Part shown: positions 22,383-33,418 of the stretch, one piece after another | Numbering within the stretch: position 1 is the first letter of the stretch | Layout of the letters: each line of letters opens with the position of its first letter | Assembly: GCA_036898135.1 (NCBI GenBank) | Contig: CM072512.1 | Coordinates: forward strand, 42,895,444-42,959,443 | Length of the DNA stretch: 64,000 bases | Origin: Oncomelania hupensis | Lineage: Eukaryota; Mollusca; Gastropoda; Littorinimorpha; Pomatiopsidae | Direction of reading: 5' to 3' | Translations under genes and position numbers: made by a program | Notes under the pieces: generated by a model | What the model was told of the DNA's origin: nothing | The model's database searches: none | Seen by the model: only the letters and a program-made list of their open reading frames with translations

Positions 22383-22574
22383 TTACTTGCAATTTTTTCT
22401 CCCAAAACACTGTACAATATTTTACAAGTTCTCCCTTTTCTCACATCTTTCTATGACAACGTAATAGTATAGACTGCTAGATATATCTGTAGGCCTATTA
22501 TTATAATTCATAGTCATTTTCATATGTGTGTCAACAGGTGTTTGATGCCCACGAGGTAGGATAATGAGGGATTT

Positions 22575-22730
22575 CCTAGCTGCACGGAAACACACACACA
22601 TAAACACACCCATACACACTCACGCACACACACATACATACACACACATACACACACGGTTACATAAACATTAATACACAAACGCACTTAGACACACACA
22701 TACATGCATACACACATACGCCCACACGTT
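22575..22730. repeat. Degenerate (CA)n/(CATA)n tract
   Basis: Interrupted CACA/CATA-rich DNA. Confidence 0.8.
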
Positions 22731-23080
22731 GGCTAGGTAAAGAAACCGCAGTTGCCTCCAGAGATGTTTTGTTGCGTGCTAGACATTGTGTATATTGTTA
22801 CACATCACATGTATTCATTGGAGCGGATGCCTCCATTTTATACAAGTTTATATCCCACGTTCATAAAGTTCTCTTTGTTTTACTATAGTTATTCGTTAAA
22901 AAAAATATCGTCATATCCTCTTCGAACCTCTACCACTCTCCCCCTCCTCTCACCCCCAACACTACATAACACCCCCCTACCCACACTATCTAGGTCTCCC
23001 ACTCTCCCCAACCTTCCTGCACCCCCGTTGGGGTGCCGGGGGTTTCAGTATAAATAGTATCCCCACTTTCTGGAAATTTA

Positions 23081-26000
23081 TCATGCCGAGAAAGGGTCAG
23101 GATTCTCTGTTATTCGAGTTTGACGGTTTTGCCTCCATGCTTCGCCGGAATCTCTACGTCGCCTTGGAGTATCCCAGCTGTGACTTTGGACTTCTGTCCA
23201 CGTACGATCTGCTAGTCCTGCTGTGCGGTGGCACCCAACCACCGGTGGATCTTCGCATCTTGAGACCGTCTCGCCGCTCCTCGACTTGGCTGTTTTGAGA
23301 TCTTTGCGCTCCAAGCTACGATATCGTGCGGGCATCTGGCTCGACTTTGCTGTTGACTCTCTGAGACTGAACTGTTGGGCATCGGCTGAGTCCACCGCGC
23401 TCTTGCTTCGACTGTGAGCTCGTCCTTCACTTTCCTATGTGGACGGCTGTAGGACTCTGTGCACTTTCTGGTGAATATCGAACTTTGATATTTGTTGCCC
23501 GTCCTGCCCTTAGAGACTTTAGTCTCACCCCATGGGAGTGGGATACATAGCCGTTTGTGCTTAGTTCCCTCCCAGTGGGTTTTAGCTTTAGTTGTAGTAA
23601 CTTTTTAGTATTGAGTCCTGGACTCTTACTTGTCTTAATCGTAGGGCCGTTACGTTTAACTGCTGGTTTTAAAGTCTTTAATAAGTATATGGTAGGTTTT
23701 TCCTTTCCTTAGCCTTTTCGTTGATTTTACTGATTTTTTGCGGACCCATATTGGTTTCCTTTGCTTTTTGGTGGCTCACAGTCCACCTTCTACTTTTTCT
23801 TGAGATATGGGAAAGCCCAAATGTCAACGTGGTAAAGGTTTGCTCGGGGGACCCCGTAGGGACTCGCCGGTAGTAAAGAACCGTGTTGACGCTTCCGAGA
23901 CAGAGGCTTGTTCGTCCGAGCCGCTTGTATGTTTGACTTCTGTGCCTGTCGTTGGCGACCTGGTCGCACCCGAGGGAGAAGGTCCTGCTACTCCTAGCAG
24001 AAAAAGATTGTGGGAGACTTTGACTGATTCTTCCTCTCCTCCGTCGTCTCCCTCGGAGAGTACAGTTGAGGCCGCGTCGTCTGGTGCTGGTTCCTCCCCG
24101 GACCTGGCTCCGGAGGTCGTGGCCATCGAAAGCGTCTTGACTCCCGGGGCGGTGGAACACCTGGTGTCCTCTCCCCGGATGGAGTCACATGACGCTATTG
24201 ACCCTCCCGAGTCAGGTTGGACTGCCGTAGCTGGCAGGCGCGGCGCTAGACACAGGGCTTCGCTGCGTCCTCCGCCTTTGCCCAGCCACGGTTTGTGTAG
24301 TTTCCCGGTCGTAGTCAAGCTCTCTGAGAGCGTGGATTCTGTTTCACCTAGGTCGCTTAGCTGGCGACTCGTTGAGATCTTGCGCGCAGCGGTTGAACCC
24401 GTGGACAGAGTGCGGCCGCTTGCCGACGGTTGCGGGGTGCGCTACTCGCGTTCAGCAGCAGAAGCTGGCCGGTTTAACCACGCTGGGCCAGTACCGCGTT
24501 ACCTGCTCCGTCCCTAGCCCTGTCGTGGAGGGAGTTGTTCAGGGCATCCCCTCCTCGGTCTCGGAGTCGGACATTCTGGCCAAGTGTCAGGGGTCCGTTG
24601 GTCCAGACGGTTCTGTACAGGCATGTACAATAAGACACTTTGGGCGTTTGAATCTTTCCGACTGATCTCCATCAGTTTCGGTCAAGGTCACTATAGAAGC
24701 TTCGAGCTTACCCTCTGCTCTGCTAATTAACTGTAGAGAGTTTCCAGTGCGGCCGTACGTTGCGGAAGTCATTCGATGTCACCGCTGCCAGAGGTACGGC
24801 CACACTAGGAAATTCTGTAAATCCGCTCAGACTTGCTCTTCCTGCGGTGCGTCCGGACATTCCGGCGCACAATGCAAAGCCGAGACCAGATTCTGCCTTA
24901 ACTGCCTAGGCAATCACTCGGCTTCTAATTCTAATTGTCCCGCCCTGAGGGAGCGCGTTCTCGCGAACGAACTCAGTGCGGCTCAATACATGCCGCGGGC
25001 CCAGGCCTTAAGCCAGGCCCGTCAACAGATGTCTACCTCCGCGCCTTTGCCGTCTCGTGTACCGTTTGCCTGGGGGGGCACCTCGTGCTCCTGCTGCCCC
25101 CGCGGTGGCTGGTCCCCCACCGTTGCCCTCGGCTGATCGTCCTGGTCGGCCTTCTCCCCTTGTGCTCACTGCTGCCAGTGGGAATTCGAACCCCCCTGAG
25201 GTGCCGTCTGCGCCTGTTCCTGGCTGCCACGACCCTTGGGATGCAGTGCGCAGGTTGAAGAGGGTGGTCGATCAGCTCTCCCATACCGTCGCCGGGTTGT
25301 TGGATATGGTCCGAAGTGTGGTCGATCGGTCCCAGCCGCTGCGCAGCCCTGTTCTCTCCGAGTTCGGCGCCCAGACCGATGCCTGTAGCTCTAGGTGCGA
25401 CGCTATGTCTGAGACTCCCCCTCGGGAGGAGGTATCCGCCCTCCCTGTTCGGAACTCAGCCACTCAGGTCAACAGTGGACCATCTAGCAGAGAGTTTTTG
25501 AAACAGTTGGATGAGTATTCGTTGCTCCTTATTCCGTATTTCAGTGGCTCTCAGATCGATTTTTCCAAGGCTATTTTCCGGTGGGTCTATGACTCGGATC
25601 TGGCCGACAATTCTTGTCCGAAGGGTCCCCCGTGGAACCTCAAAGAGAAACCAAGGTATCCTCGTTAGGGCTTTTTCTCTTGCCCGCGCTTTTTACGTTT
25701 TTTAACTTTTTAAATTTAAATTACACTTTGGCCACTTTGGCCTCGGTTTGTTCTCATTTTATTACTATATAGATGTGCCTTTTTTTGAGCTTATACATAG
25801 CTGGGCGTTATTTGCCCATAGCCTACTCCCTTTAGTTTCTTTTTAATGTTTGTTCTTTTTTTTTATCTAGCTTGTTAGTTGTACATAGTGATTAGGTTTT
25901 TAACAGTGGTCCTGAGGGATTTTATTTTTAACCTGCTTTTATATCCGTCTGCCCCGTCTCTGCCTGTATTGTTCGACAGACCTGGTCTGCCACTCATATA

Positions 26001-26316
26001 AACGTTTGTTTTTTCTTCCCTTCCTCCTGGACAGTTTCCTACCACCCCATCCCGTAGTATAGCATAGTTTTCCTAGTACGGCCTTCCCCCCCCCCCTACA
26101 GTGGGCTCTTGACTGACTACTCCTCCTCGAGCGTCCTCTCTTCATCTGGTGTCAAGTCCACCACACATCCTGATGTTGCCCTCGAGCGCTCCGACTCTAC
26201 ATACCTCGTTCTACTGTTCCTTCACCAGACTTCTTAAATAATTGAATTTCTTATTCATGTCCCCTATATGCTCAGTGTGTCCGGGGACTTTAATCTACTT
26301 AACAAACAACAAACAA
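23081..26316 (+). mobile_element. ORF1-only non-LTR retrotransposon nested in family S
   Basis: Flanked by the 10-bp duplication TGGAAATTTA (23071-23080 and 26317-26326). The uninterrupted family S copies have this 10-mer only once, so the insertion is certain. It ends in a short AAC-rich tail (AACAAACAACAAACAAT). It has a ~720-bp leader, a gag-like ORF1 with zinc knuckles, and then ~650 bp of non-coding sequence. No endonuclease or RT is found, so this is a half-LINE, comparable in principle to HAL1 derivatives of L1. Confidence 0.82.
23807..25668 (+). pseudogene. LINE ORF1 (gag-like, three CCHC knuckles), frameshifted
   Basis: The reading passes through at least three frames: 23807-24480, a second to the stop near 24664, then 24700-25133 and 25057-25668. 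The N-terminal part is Ser/Pro-rich and low complexity. At 24777-24938 there are three zinc knuckles: CHRCQRYGHTRKFC, CSSCGASGHSGAQC and CLNCLGNHSASNSNC. Three knuckles in this arrangement are typical of Jockey/I-type LINE ORF1 proteins, which bind element RNA. Several frameshifts and a stop show it is dead. Confidence 0.82.
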
Positions 26317-26828
26317 TGGAAATTTAGTGCTTTAAATTCCCACTGTTGCTGTCTTTCTCATTTGCTCTCTCTCATTCCTGCTCTGTTCTATCAATCTGCT
26401 ATACTATCTTCTTCTTCGCTAGACCAGTCACCTACCTTTTTTCTTGAAAACTCTTCCGGGACAAGACTCCTTGTTTGGGTATGAGGTCTGTTGGATCAGC
26501 TTGGGAATATTGGACGCTTTCTGCCAGGTGGTCACTAGGGCTTCCTATGATGTTATTATTTAGCAATGTAGGCATTTTATATGTATGTGTTTTGTTCATA
26601 ATTTATAATGATGTTTGTATTCTATTTTGTTTTTGTAAACGGGAGTTCGATAAATTAGAGTATCGCCTCAGCGTCCCCTGCGTGGGATGTTTTATTGTAA
26701 AGTGACTGGCTGGTGGAGAGCTTTCAGTTTTACCACTAGGGTTGTTTCAGCAGATCTTTTATGCGGATCAGGGGTTGTCCGGTCCTGATTTAGCTCGGAA
26801 GAGTCCGCTGGACATAAAGCATTAATCA

Positions 26829-26881
26829 TGTAATGTAATGTAATGTAATGTAATGTAATGTAATGTAATGTAATGTAATGT
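26829..26881. repeat. (TAATG)n tail of family S
   Basis: About 11 pentamer units; the same motif ends copies 1 and 2 in 2-3 units, so this is tail expansion. Confidence 0.9.
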
Positions 26882-26895
26882 AACCTTCCTGCACC

Positions 26896-27241
26896 AACTC
26901 CTCCATATCCCTTTTTTAACGTCAGCATGTTATCCTCACGCCGAAGAAAGATTGGGAATCTTACGGGATAGTTGTTTGTGTATGCAGATATATGCCATCT
27001 TTATGACTGTTGCGTGATTCTAGTCATGAGGCGATCGTATTATTTGGACACTTTCTACGACAGGTGTTCCATCGTATGCAATGTATTTGTACCTGGATCG
27101 AGTTCATTATTAGCCTCGGGCACAGGTACGTAGATTTTTTGGGGGGGAATGCTCTACACCCTCCCTTCCCTCCTCCCCCCTCCCTCCACTCCTTTTTTTT
27201 CTGTCTCACTCTCCGTCTATATATGTTTTCTGTTTTAAGTG

Positions 27242-27274
<33 letters not shown>

Positions 27275-27525
27275 CCTCCCTACTGATTTTCTACTTGATT
27301 ATTTAATCTACATTTGATTATGTATTAAATGTATACGTAATTGTATCATTAGGTATCGTATTATATTGTATTGTATTGTATTGTAATGTATTGTATTGTA
27401 CTGAATGTTAAATCTTTGTGTGCCTTGAAGTCTAGAAAAAGTTGCTTCCTATAGTATGTGAAAACAACACTATTTTACTTCCACTTTAGCAGAGACCTGG
27501 TGCGTTTGTCCTGGGCAACCATAAA
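26896..27525. other. Intergenic with CT and ATTGT repeats
   Basis: (CT)n at about 27242-27280 and (TATTG)n at about 27360-27405. No gene. Confidence 0.65.
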
Positions 27526-27920
27526 CCTGAAAAGCAATGAGGGAACATAGACCTGGGGTAACATAAACCTAGATTTTGGGGTAACATAGACCTGCGAGAA
27601 CACATAACACCGACCTAGATTTGGAGTTACACACCTAGGGTAATGTAGACCTAGATTTTGGGTAAAATATACATAGGTTTGGGGTAACCTAGACCTGGGC
27701 TAACATAGACCTAGGTTTGGAGTAACAGATCTAGATTTGGAGTAACATAGGCCTAGTTTTGGGGTAACCTAGACCTGGGGTAACAGACCTAGATTTGGAG
27801 GTAACCTAGGTCTGGGGAACATAGAACACAAACCTAGATTTGGGGGTAACATACCTAGGTCCGGAAGAACCCAGAGATATTTAATAATAGACCTGGAGAA
27901 ACATTAACTTAGATTTGGGG
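27526..27920. repeat. Degenerate tandem repeat, GGGGTAACATAGACCTAG type
   Basis: About 15 imperfect units of roughly 20-30 bp combining GGGGTAACATAGACCT and AGATTTG blocks, with variable length. Old minisatellite. Confidence 0.8.
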
Positions 27921-28182
27921 GAGGGAAAAAGACAGGGCTAATTGAACCCCTGTGAACCTCCACTAGGCCAATCAGTCCACTTTAGACCCTACTGTACACC
28001 AAAAACGCAGACCACCTGTGCTACGTAATAAATAGATGTGTCTGGCAAAATAGATGTTAACCCACTAATCACAAGATCCTGAAACAAGAAAGACCTAAGT
28101 GCATGTCACCTGTTCCTGTTAACTGAGTTGCAACCAAAGGCAAAGGGACGATGTTCTGATGTAAAACCTTTGTAACATGTTA

Positions 28183-28330
28183 ATATACATTCTTGTGCTT
28201 GTTCTTGTTCTTCCTCTTCTTTATGGAACTTCTTCTTCTTCATCTTCTTCTTCTTCTTCTTCTCGCAACATCTTTTTGTTCTTCTTGCAACATCTTCTTT
28301 TTCTTCTTCTTGAAAATCTTCTTGCAACGT
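28183..28330. repeat. TTC-rich tract
   Basis: Interrupted TTC/TTG pyrimidine tract. Confidence 0.85.
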
Positions 28331-28379
28331 TTTTTTCCTTTTTTAATACTCATTCACCTCCACTCCATCCCGACACTAC

Positions 28380-28466
28380 GACGACGACGATGATTCTGCG
28401 GCTGCTGCTGCTTCTGCTGATGATAATGATTCTGCTTCTGATGCTGATGCTGACGATGATGATACA

Positions 28467-28553
<87 letters not shown>

Positions 28554-28570
28554 AATGATGATGATGATGC
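28380..28570. repeat. (GCT)n/(GAT)n compound array
   Basis: CTG/CTGATG mixture, (CTG)n near 28468-28496, then (ATG)n to about 28568. Confidence 0.92.
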
Positions 28571-29005
28571 GTATCTCGCAGGTATCCATTCCAAGAAAGG
28601 CTTGTTGCATTTAAAATAACAATAAGGATGATAATTAATAAAACTTTACAACAGAAAAAGGAGCACGAAGAATAAATTAAAGGAGAACGAGAGGAACAAA
28701 GACAAAGAAAGAGGAGGAGAATAAACATTTTTAAAACATATACAAAAAGGGGTTGAAAGTGGTAAACAGGGGTTGGGTGGGGGGGGGGGGGGAACATAAG
28801 AACCGTGAGAAGAACAGTGAGAAGGAGAAGCATAGAAATCGCAAGAAGTAACATCTGCAAAAAGCATTCCCTGCAGTAGTCAACATGACGTCATTTTAGT
28901 TACGACTACTGCGTTAATCCCTGTACATGTCATGTATGTATATATATATATGTTGGGAGGGGAGGGGGGGGGGAACACAACTTTTACTAGATTCTTCGTT
29001 TGTAG
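28571..29005. other. Intergenic, purine-rich with a G run
   Basis: G runs near 28778-28792 and 28955-28972. No gene. Confidence 0.6.
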
Positions 29006-29232
29006 CTAATTTCTGTGTGATGGATATTTACAAAAGCAAGAAGAAGGGGGAAGAAGAGGAGAATATGATACAATGCAATACAATACAATACAATACAATA
29101 CAATACAATAGCTTATTTCTGTGTGATGGATATTTACAAAAGCAAGAAGAAGGAGGAAGAAAAGGAGAATATGATACAATACAATACAATACAATACAAT
29201 ACAATACAATACAATACAATACAATACAATAC
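29006..29232. repeat. Tandem pair of a ~70-bp segment, each with an (ACAAT)n tail
   Basis: The segment TTTCTGTGTGATGGATATTT...GAGAATATGATACAAT occurs at 29010-29073 and 29116-29177. Each copy is followed by (ACAAT)n, about 7 and 11 units. A simple tandem duplication or two head-to-tail retroposed copies would both explain it. Confidence 0.85.
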
Positions 29233-30080
29233 ATATTTATTCTTATTCTAGAAAAATGTACACTAACGTAGATCATTATAATATAAATCATTAAGCGCAT
29301 TTTAGAAACATAATATTATAATAATTATGTGTTACATCAACAAAAATTACAAACACTGCTTAATAATCTTAAAACGTAAAAGATACCCAGTTATAAACAC
29401 ATTCATGTAAGCAACTATCACAGTTTATTTTTATTTATTTTTAAAAATCACATCTTTGAGGCAACGGTTGGGAAAACATATTAGAGGTGAATGAATGGTT
29501 GAAAGTCAACTTAAGTAGCTGCATGATATTGTATTGTATTGTATATTGTATTGCATTGTATTGTAGTATTTTGTATTGTATAGTAGCCAACAGAAAAACA
29601 ATTCTATGCACTGCTCGCATCCTCCAAAAATCACAGAAGTAAGCTATTTAGTACTTCAATCAAAATGTAATGCTCAAGTACACCCATGCATGAGCGACGA
29701 GATAATAAAACAAGAGCGGAACATCTGCCGCTGATGTTCCCATCAAGGTGTAGGTAGGTCTACTGTGCAGACACTCAATCCACACTTTCCAGGTTTATGT
29801 GTGAAGCGTGTAAGCCTCTAGACCAGCTGATATCAAATGCGCAGATAGATAGATATACGGTTGCACGTACCAGAATCAGGTAAGGAAATCACAGTTTGTT
29901 GGCGTGGGGTGAAGGTGGGGGTATTTTGGTGGTGGTGGTGGTGGGGGGGAGGGGGTGTTGGGGTTTAGCCAAGGACGGGAGTGAGAAGGTTGAGAGAGAT
30001 GGGGTATGCCGACAAGATATGAGAACCTCCCATTCTCTTTCTTGCTCTCCTTCATCCTCTTTACACTCTCCCTTCCTCCC
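29233..30080. other. Intergenic with TATTG repeat
   Basis: (TATTG)n-like sequence at 29527-29582 and a G-rich segment at 29905-29960. No gene. Confidence 0.6.
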
Positions 30081-30107
30081 ACACACACACACACGCACAC
30101 TCACACT

Positions 30108-30147
<40 letters not shown>

Positions 30148-30148
30148 A
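30080..30148. repeat. (CA)n and (CT)n tracts
   Basis: Adjacent dinucleotide tracts around a C run. Confidence 0.9.
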
Positions 30149-30369
30149 GTGTGTACATGGAGTGACCGTGAAGAAGGTGTGGTGTTGGGTGACATTATTT
30201 TTATTTATTTCATTAATCTTCTTTATATACTGTATATATACATAAATCTCCTTGTTTCTGGGAACATGCTACAACACTGTTTAAAAGTGACGGAAAGAGC
30301 GGAATTTTGCTACAAGGGTTCGGGTAAGGGTTAGTTGTAGATCTATCCCTAGCCCTTGCCCATATATAT

Positions 30370-30720
30370 AGGCTTATATATATATATCGCTTTTCCAGCT
30401 CAAGATCTGCTCAAGGCGATGGCCGATACAGGATCTACCTCAAGCCGCCACTGAGAAGCGCCCCCTTTAGGCTTTTAGGGCGCATCCTCTGACGGCTAAA
30501 CAACTGCGCACAATCCTGGGGCGCCCGGGTGTGGAAGGGAAAAGGACGTTAGCGCTTGCTGGGTGTATTTGTGGAGCCGGCAGTCTCACCCTTCTAGGAC
30601 ATGAGCGTCAGGATCTTTAAAAGTCCGTGCGATATGGAATGCGTGGTGTGCTCAGGCTAGACCTCGGTTTCTGCTCTCATCCGAAGGAGTAGGGGCGCAG
30701 TGATTCATGCAGGTTATATT
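30370..30720 (-). mobile_element. Dispersed retroposon with CR1/L2-like GCGC tail (fragment)
   Basis: The left end CGCTTTTCCAGCTCAAG...CTCAAGGCG, read in reverse, has the CGCCTTGAGC...AAAAGCG form of many LINE/SINE tails. Related sequence occurs at 45945-45990 and 52328-52550. No coding sequence remains. Confidence 0.5.
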
Positions 30721-30898
30721 CATCATGAAGGCATCATAAAGGTAGTTGGAGTGTGGATGGGAGTGAAAAGACAGGCGGGGGTGAAAAGTGGGAGGGGGAG
30801 GGAGGAGAGGAGGATAGAGAAAGAATTTCAGGAAATCGCGGACAGTGTGGAGAGGAGGGATGATGAGGGAGGGTGATTCAGAGCATGAGAATCCTGGA

Positions 30899-30968
30899 CA
30901 GTTTTGTAGAGATTCAAGGTGGGAGAGAGAAGGCGGAGGTGACGGATTAAATTAGGACGTAAAAACCA
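30899..30968. repeat. Dispersed repeat, copy 1 (partner at 32040-32107)
   Basis: TTTGTAGAGATTCAAGGTGGG...GACGGATTAAATTAGGACGTAAA matches 32040-32107 with few differences. The two flank the TTC tract and a tandem duplication. Confidence 0.7.
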
Positions 30969-31626
30969 GGTGTTCTATGTTGCATTTCCGTCTCTTGTGT
31001 TTTATAACCTGTTGGTAGTCATGTTTGCATGTTAGTTTGTCTGCCTGCGTTCTATACAATTTCGGCTTAGTCACATTCATCGTAGGAATAGGATAGTGAT
31101 TGCGTAAGAGTGTGGATGGTGGGGGGGAAAGAAGGGAGAAAGTAGGGTAATCATTTTTTTTTAATATTTATTTATTTTATTAAGGAAACGACAAGATTTA
31201 GCTATATTATGCTTTGAACATTGAATGTGTTTTAAGAGACGTGTTCTAAATAAGGCAAACTTAGATGCTGGAGTGCGGAGACTTTAGCAGGAAAGTTATA
31301 CCAAAGGGAAGTGGCAGGTAGTTGCGGATTTGGGGTATTTGAAACACGCTGTCTGGGCCGCTTTTTTTTGTTGTTGTTTGCGAAAAGCACGGCAGCTGCA
31401 TTGCGGCGCTTATAAATAACATGAGGGAATTGGACAACTCATTTTGATTCTTGCTAAGCATGTCAGACCAGTGGTTCGTAAGAAAAATAAAATGAAAGGG
31501 AATGTCGACGAATGACAACGGAATTTGTATTTTGATAGCATTCGGGCTGATAGGGCACGTCAGATTTTGCAACGCTGAAGAAAGCGGAAGGAAAGAGGGG
31601 AAAATGATTAATACGTGTTTTATGGT

Positions 31627-31717
31627 GTCTTCTTCTTCTTTTTCTTCTTCTTCTTCTTCTTTTTCTCCTCCTCCTCCTCCTCCTCCTCCTCCTTCTTCTT
31701 CTTCTTCTTCTTCTTGT
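31627..31717. repeat. (TTC)n-(TCC)n array
   Basis: TTC units with an internal run of TCC/CTC near 31665-31692. Confidence 0.92.
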
Positions 31718-31749
31718 CAATCAATCTTTAATTTAACGTCTCTTCACAC

Positions 31750-32035
31750 ATTTAGGTGATATTAGACATTGAAAATGTAACTATTAAAACACTTTAACTA
31801 TTTCAAAACATAATTTCAAAACAGTCTATAACAGTCTACCAACAGGAGATTTAGCAGTAACTTTCACAACGTCTGTAACATTTGGATAACACATTTTGGT
31901 GATAGTAGACATTGAAAATGCAACTTTTAAAACACGTTAACTATTTCAAAACATAATTTCAAAACAAACAGTCTATAAGAGTCTACCAACAGGAGATTTA
32001 GCAATAACTTTCACAATGTCTGTAACATTTGGATG
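31750..32035. repeat. Tandem duplication of a ~140-bp unit
   Basis: TTAGGTGATATTAGACATTG... through ...CTGTAACATTTGGATAA (about 31753-31888) is repeated from about 31896 to 32035 with ~10 differences and a 4-bp insertion (AAAC). Confidence 0.85.
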
Positions 32036-32125
32036 ATATAGAAGATTTGTAGAGGTCAGGGTGGGAAAGAGGAGGCGGAGGTGACGTATTAAATTAGGAC
32101 GTAAATTTGTAAATGTCTTCTTCTT

Positions 32126-32222
32126 GTTTTGGTGTTGTTATTGTTGTTGTTGTTGTCGTCGTCGTCGTTGTTGTTGTTGTTGTTCTTCTTCTTCTTCTTC
32201 TTCTTCTTCTTCTTCTACTTCT
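32126..32222. repeat. (TTG)n-(TCG)n-(TTC)n array
   Basis: Trinucleotide array with three successive motifs differing by one base. Confidence 0.9.
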
Positions 32223-32231
32223 ACTTCATAT

Positions 32232-32291
32232 CTGGTCCTGATTTGGCTCGGAAGAGTCCGCTGGACCTAAAGCAATAATCATGTAATGCTT
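32232..32291 (+). mobile_element. Family S micro-insertion (3' stem-loop only), no. 1
   Basis: About 60 bp: CT, GGTCCTGATTTGGCTC, the GGAA loop, GAGTCCGCTGGACC, AAGCAATAATCATG and TAATG. It is flanked by CTTCATAT (32224-32231 and 32292-32299). The 5' end lies 2 nt before the stem. Confidence 0.8.
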
Positions 32292-32399
32292 CTTCATATT
32301 GTCATTATTATTATGTGACCCATTAGGACTCAAGTACCTGGTGTAAAGACTGGATACAGAAGAAAGAATAGTAGTAGATAAAATATAATTATAGATGTG

Positions 32400-32549
32400 A
32401 ATGCGTGTTTGCGTTTGTGTTATGTTTGCCTGTATCTGTGTGTGTGCGTGCGTGCATGCGTGTGTGTGTGTGTGCGCATTTGTGTGTCCTCCGTCCGTCC
32501 GTACGCACGTAATTTTGCCTGTCTCTTCTTGTGTGTGTGTGTGTGTGAG

Positions 32550-32599
<50 letters not shown>

Positions 32600-32600
32600 T
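32400..32600. repeat. GT-rich tract and (GA)n
   Basis: Degenerate GT/GC at 32400-32490, (GT)n at 32530-32548, and about 22 GA units to 32595. Confidence 0.9.
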
Positions 32601-33128
32601 GGGAGAACGAGAATTCTAAAATGTTTTTATAAGTATATTTTGGAGCTAAGACTGAAAGTAGGAAAGGAGAAGGAAGTCCGGAATAAGATATGGGTTGAAT
32701 AAAGTTGAGCAAAGAGGGAGTGCCGGATTAACGAGGAGAAGGTGGTATGAAGGAAGGGAAAGGGTTGTGGCGGTAAACTGGGGGAGAGGGAGGGGGGGGC
32801 GTGCGTGTCAGCCAAGGAGATTTGCAAGTATTACGTCTCTGGTGAACACCTGGCGGTCCCCCTCTCCCACTCTCCTACCCCCCCTCCCCCCGTCCCCAAC
32901 TCCATGCCATCCTCTCTCCTCTCCCTGCCTCCACCTACCCATTTACCTGTCTGTAAAAAAAACGTTTATTACCTGCGCACCTGCTCTTATCGCCTTCGTC
33001 GTGGCGGCTTTCCGTTGTTACTCACCTACATAATATCCCTGATGTTCTCGCTGCTGTAGTCTAGTCTGTATGGTGTATGCTAGTCTATTGAGGTCGAAAG
33101 GGTGAATGGAGGAGAAGGGGATGACGGT

Positions 33129-33130
<2 letters not shown>
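32601..33130. other. Intergenic, C-rich middle
   Basis: CCT/CCC-rich stretch at 32860-32945. No gene. Confidence 0.55.
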
Positions 33131-33163
<33 letters not shown>

Positions 33164-33342
33164 ATGTGTGTATGTGTTTGTGTGTATGTGTGTGTGTGTG
33201 CAAGTGTGTGTGTGTATGTGAGTGTTTGTGTAGAGAATGTGTGTGAGAGAGAGAAAAAAATAGATACTTTGCGAGAGAGTGAGTGTGAGCGTATATGTGT
33301 GCGTGTGAGAGAGAGAGTGTGTGTGTGTGCATGAGAGAGAGA

Positions 33343-33418
<76 letters not shown>
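33131..33418. repeat. GA, GT and (GAT)n arrays
   Basis: (GA)n at 33136-33160, GT/GA mixture, and about 26 GAT units at 33342-33418 that directly abut the LINE G fragment. Confidence 0.92.

Larger units (their letters stand above)
23024..26881 (+). mobile_element. Family S retroposon copy 3 (subfamily A), split by a LINE
   Basis: Outer 14-bp duplication AACCTTCCTGCACC at 23010-23023 and 26882-26895. The 5' part (23024-23080) has the hairpin and TATAAATAG; the 3' part (26317-26881) carries the rest of family S, including the stem-loop near 26778 and an expanded (TAATG)n tail (26829-26881). The 3236 bp between are a later insertion that duplicated TGGAAATTTA. Confidence 0.88.
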
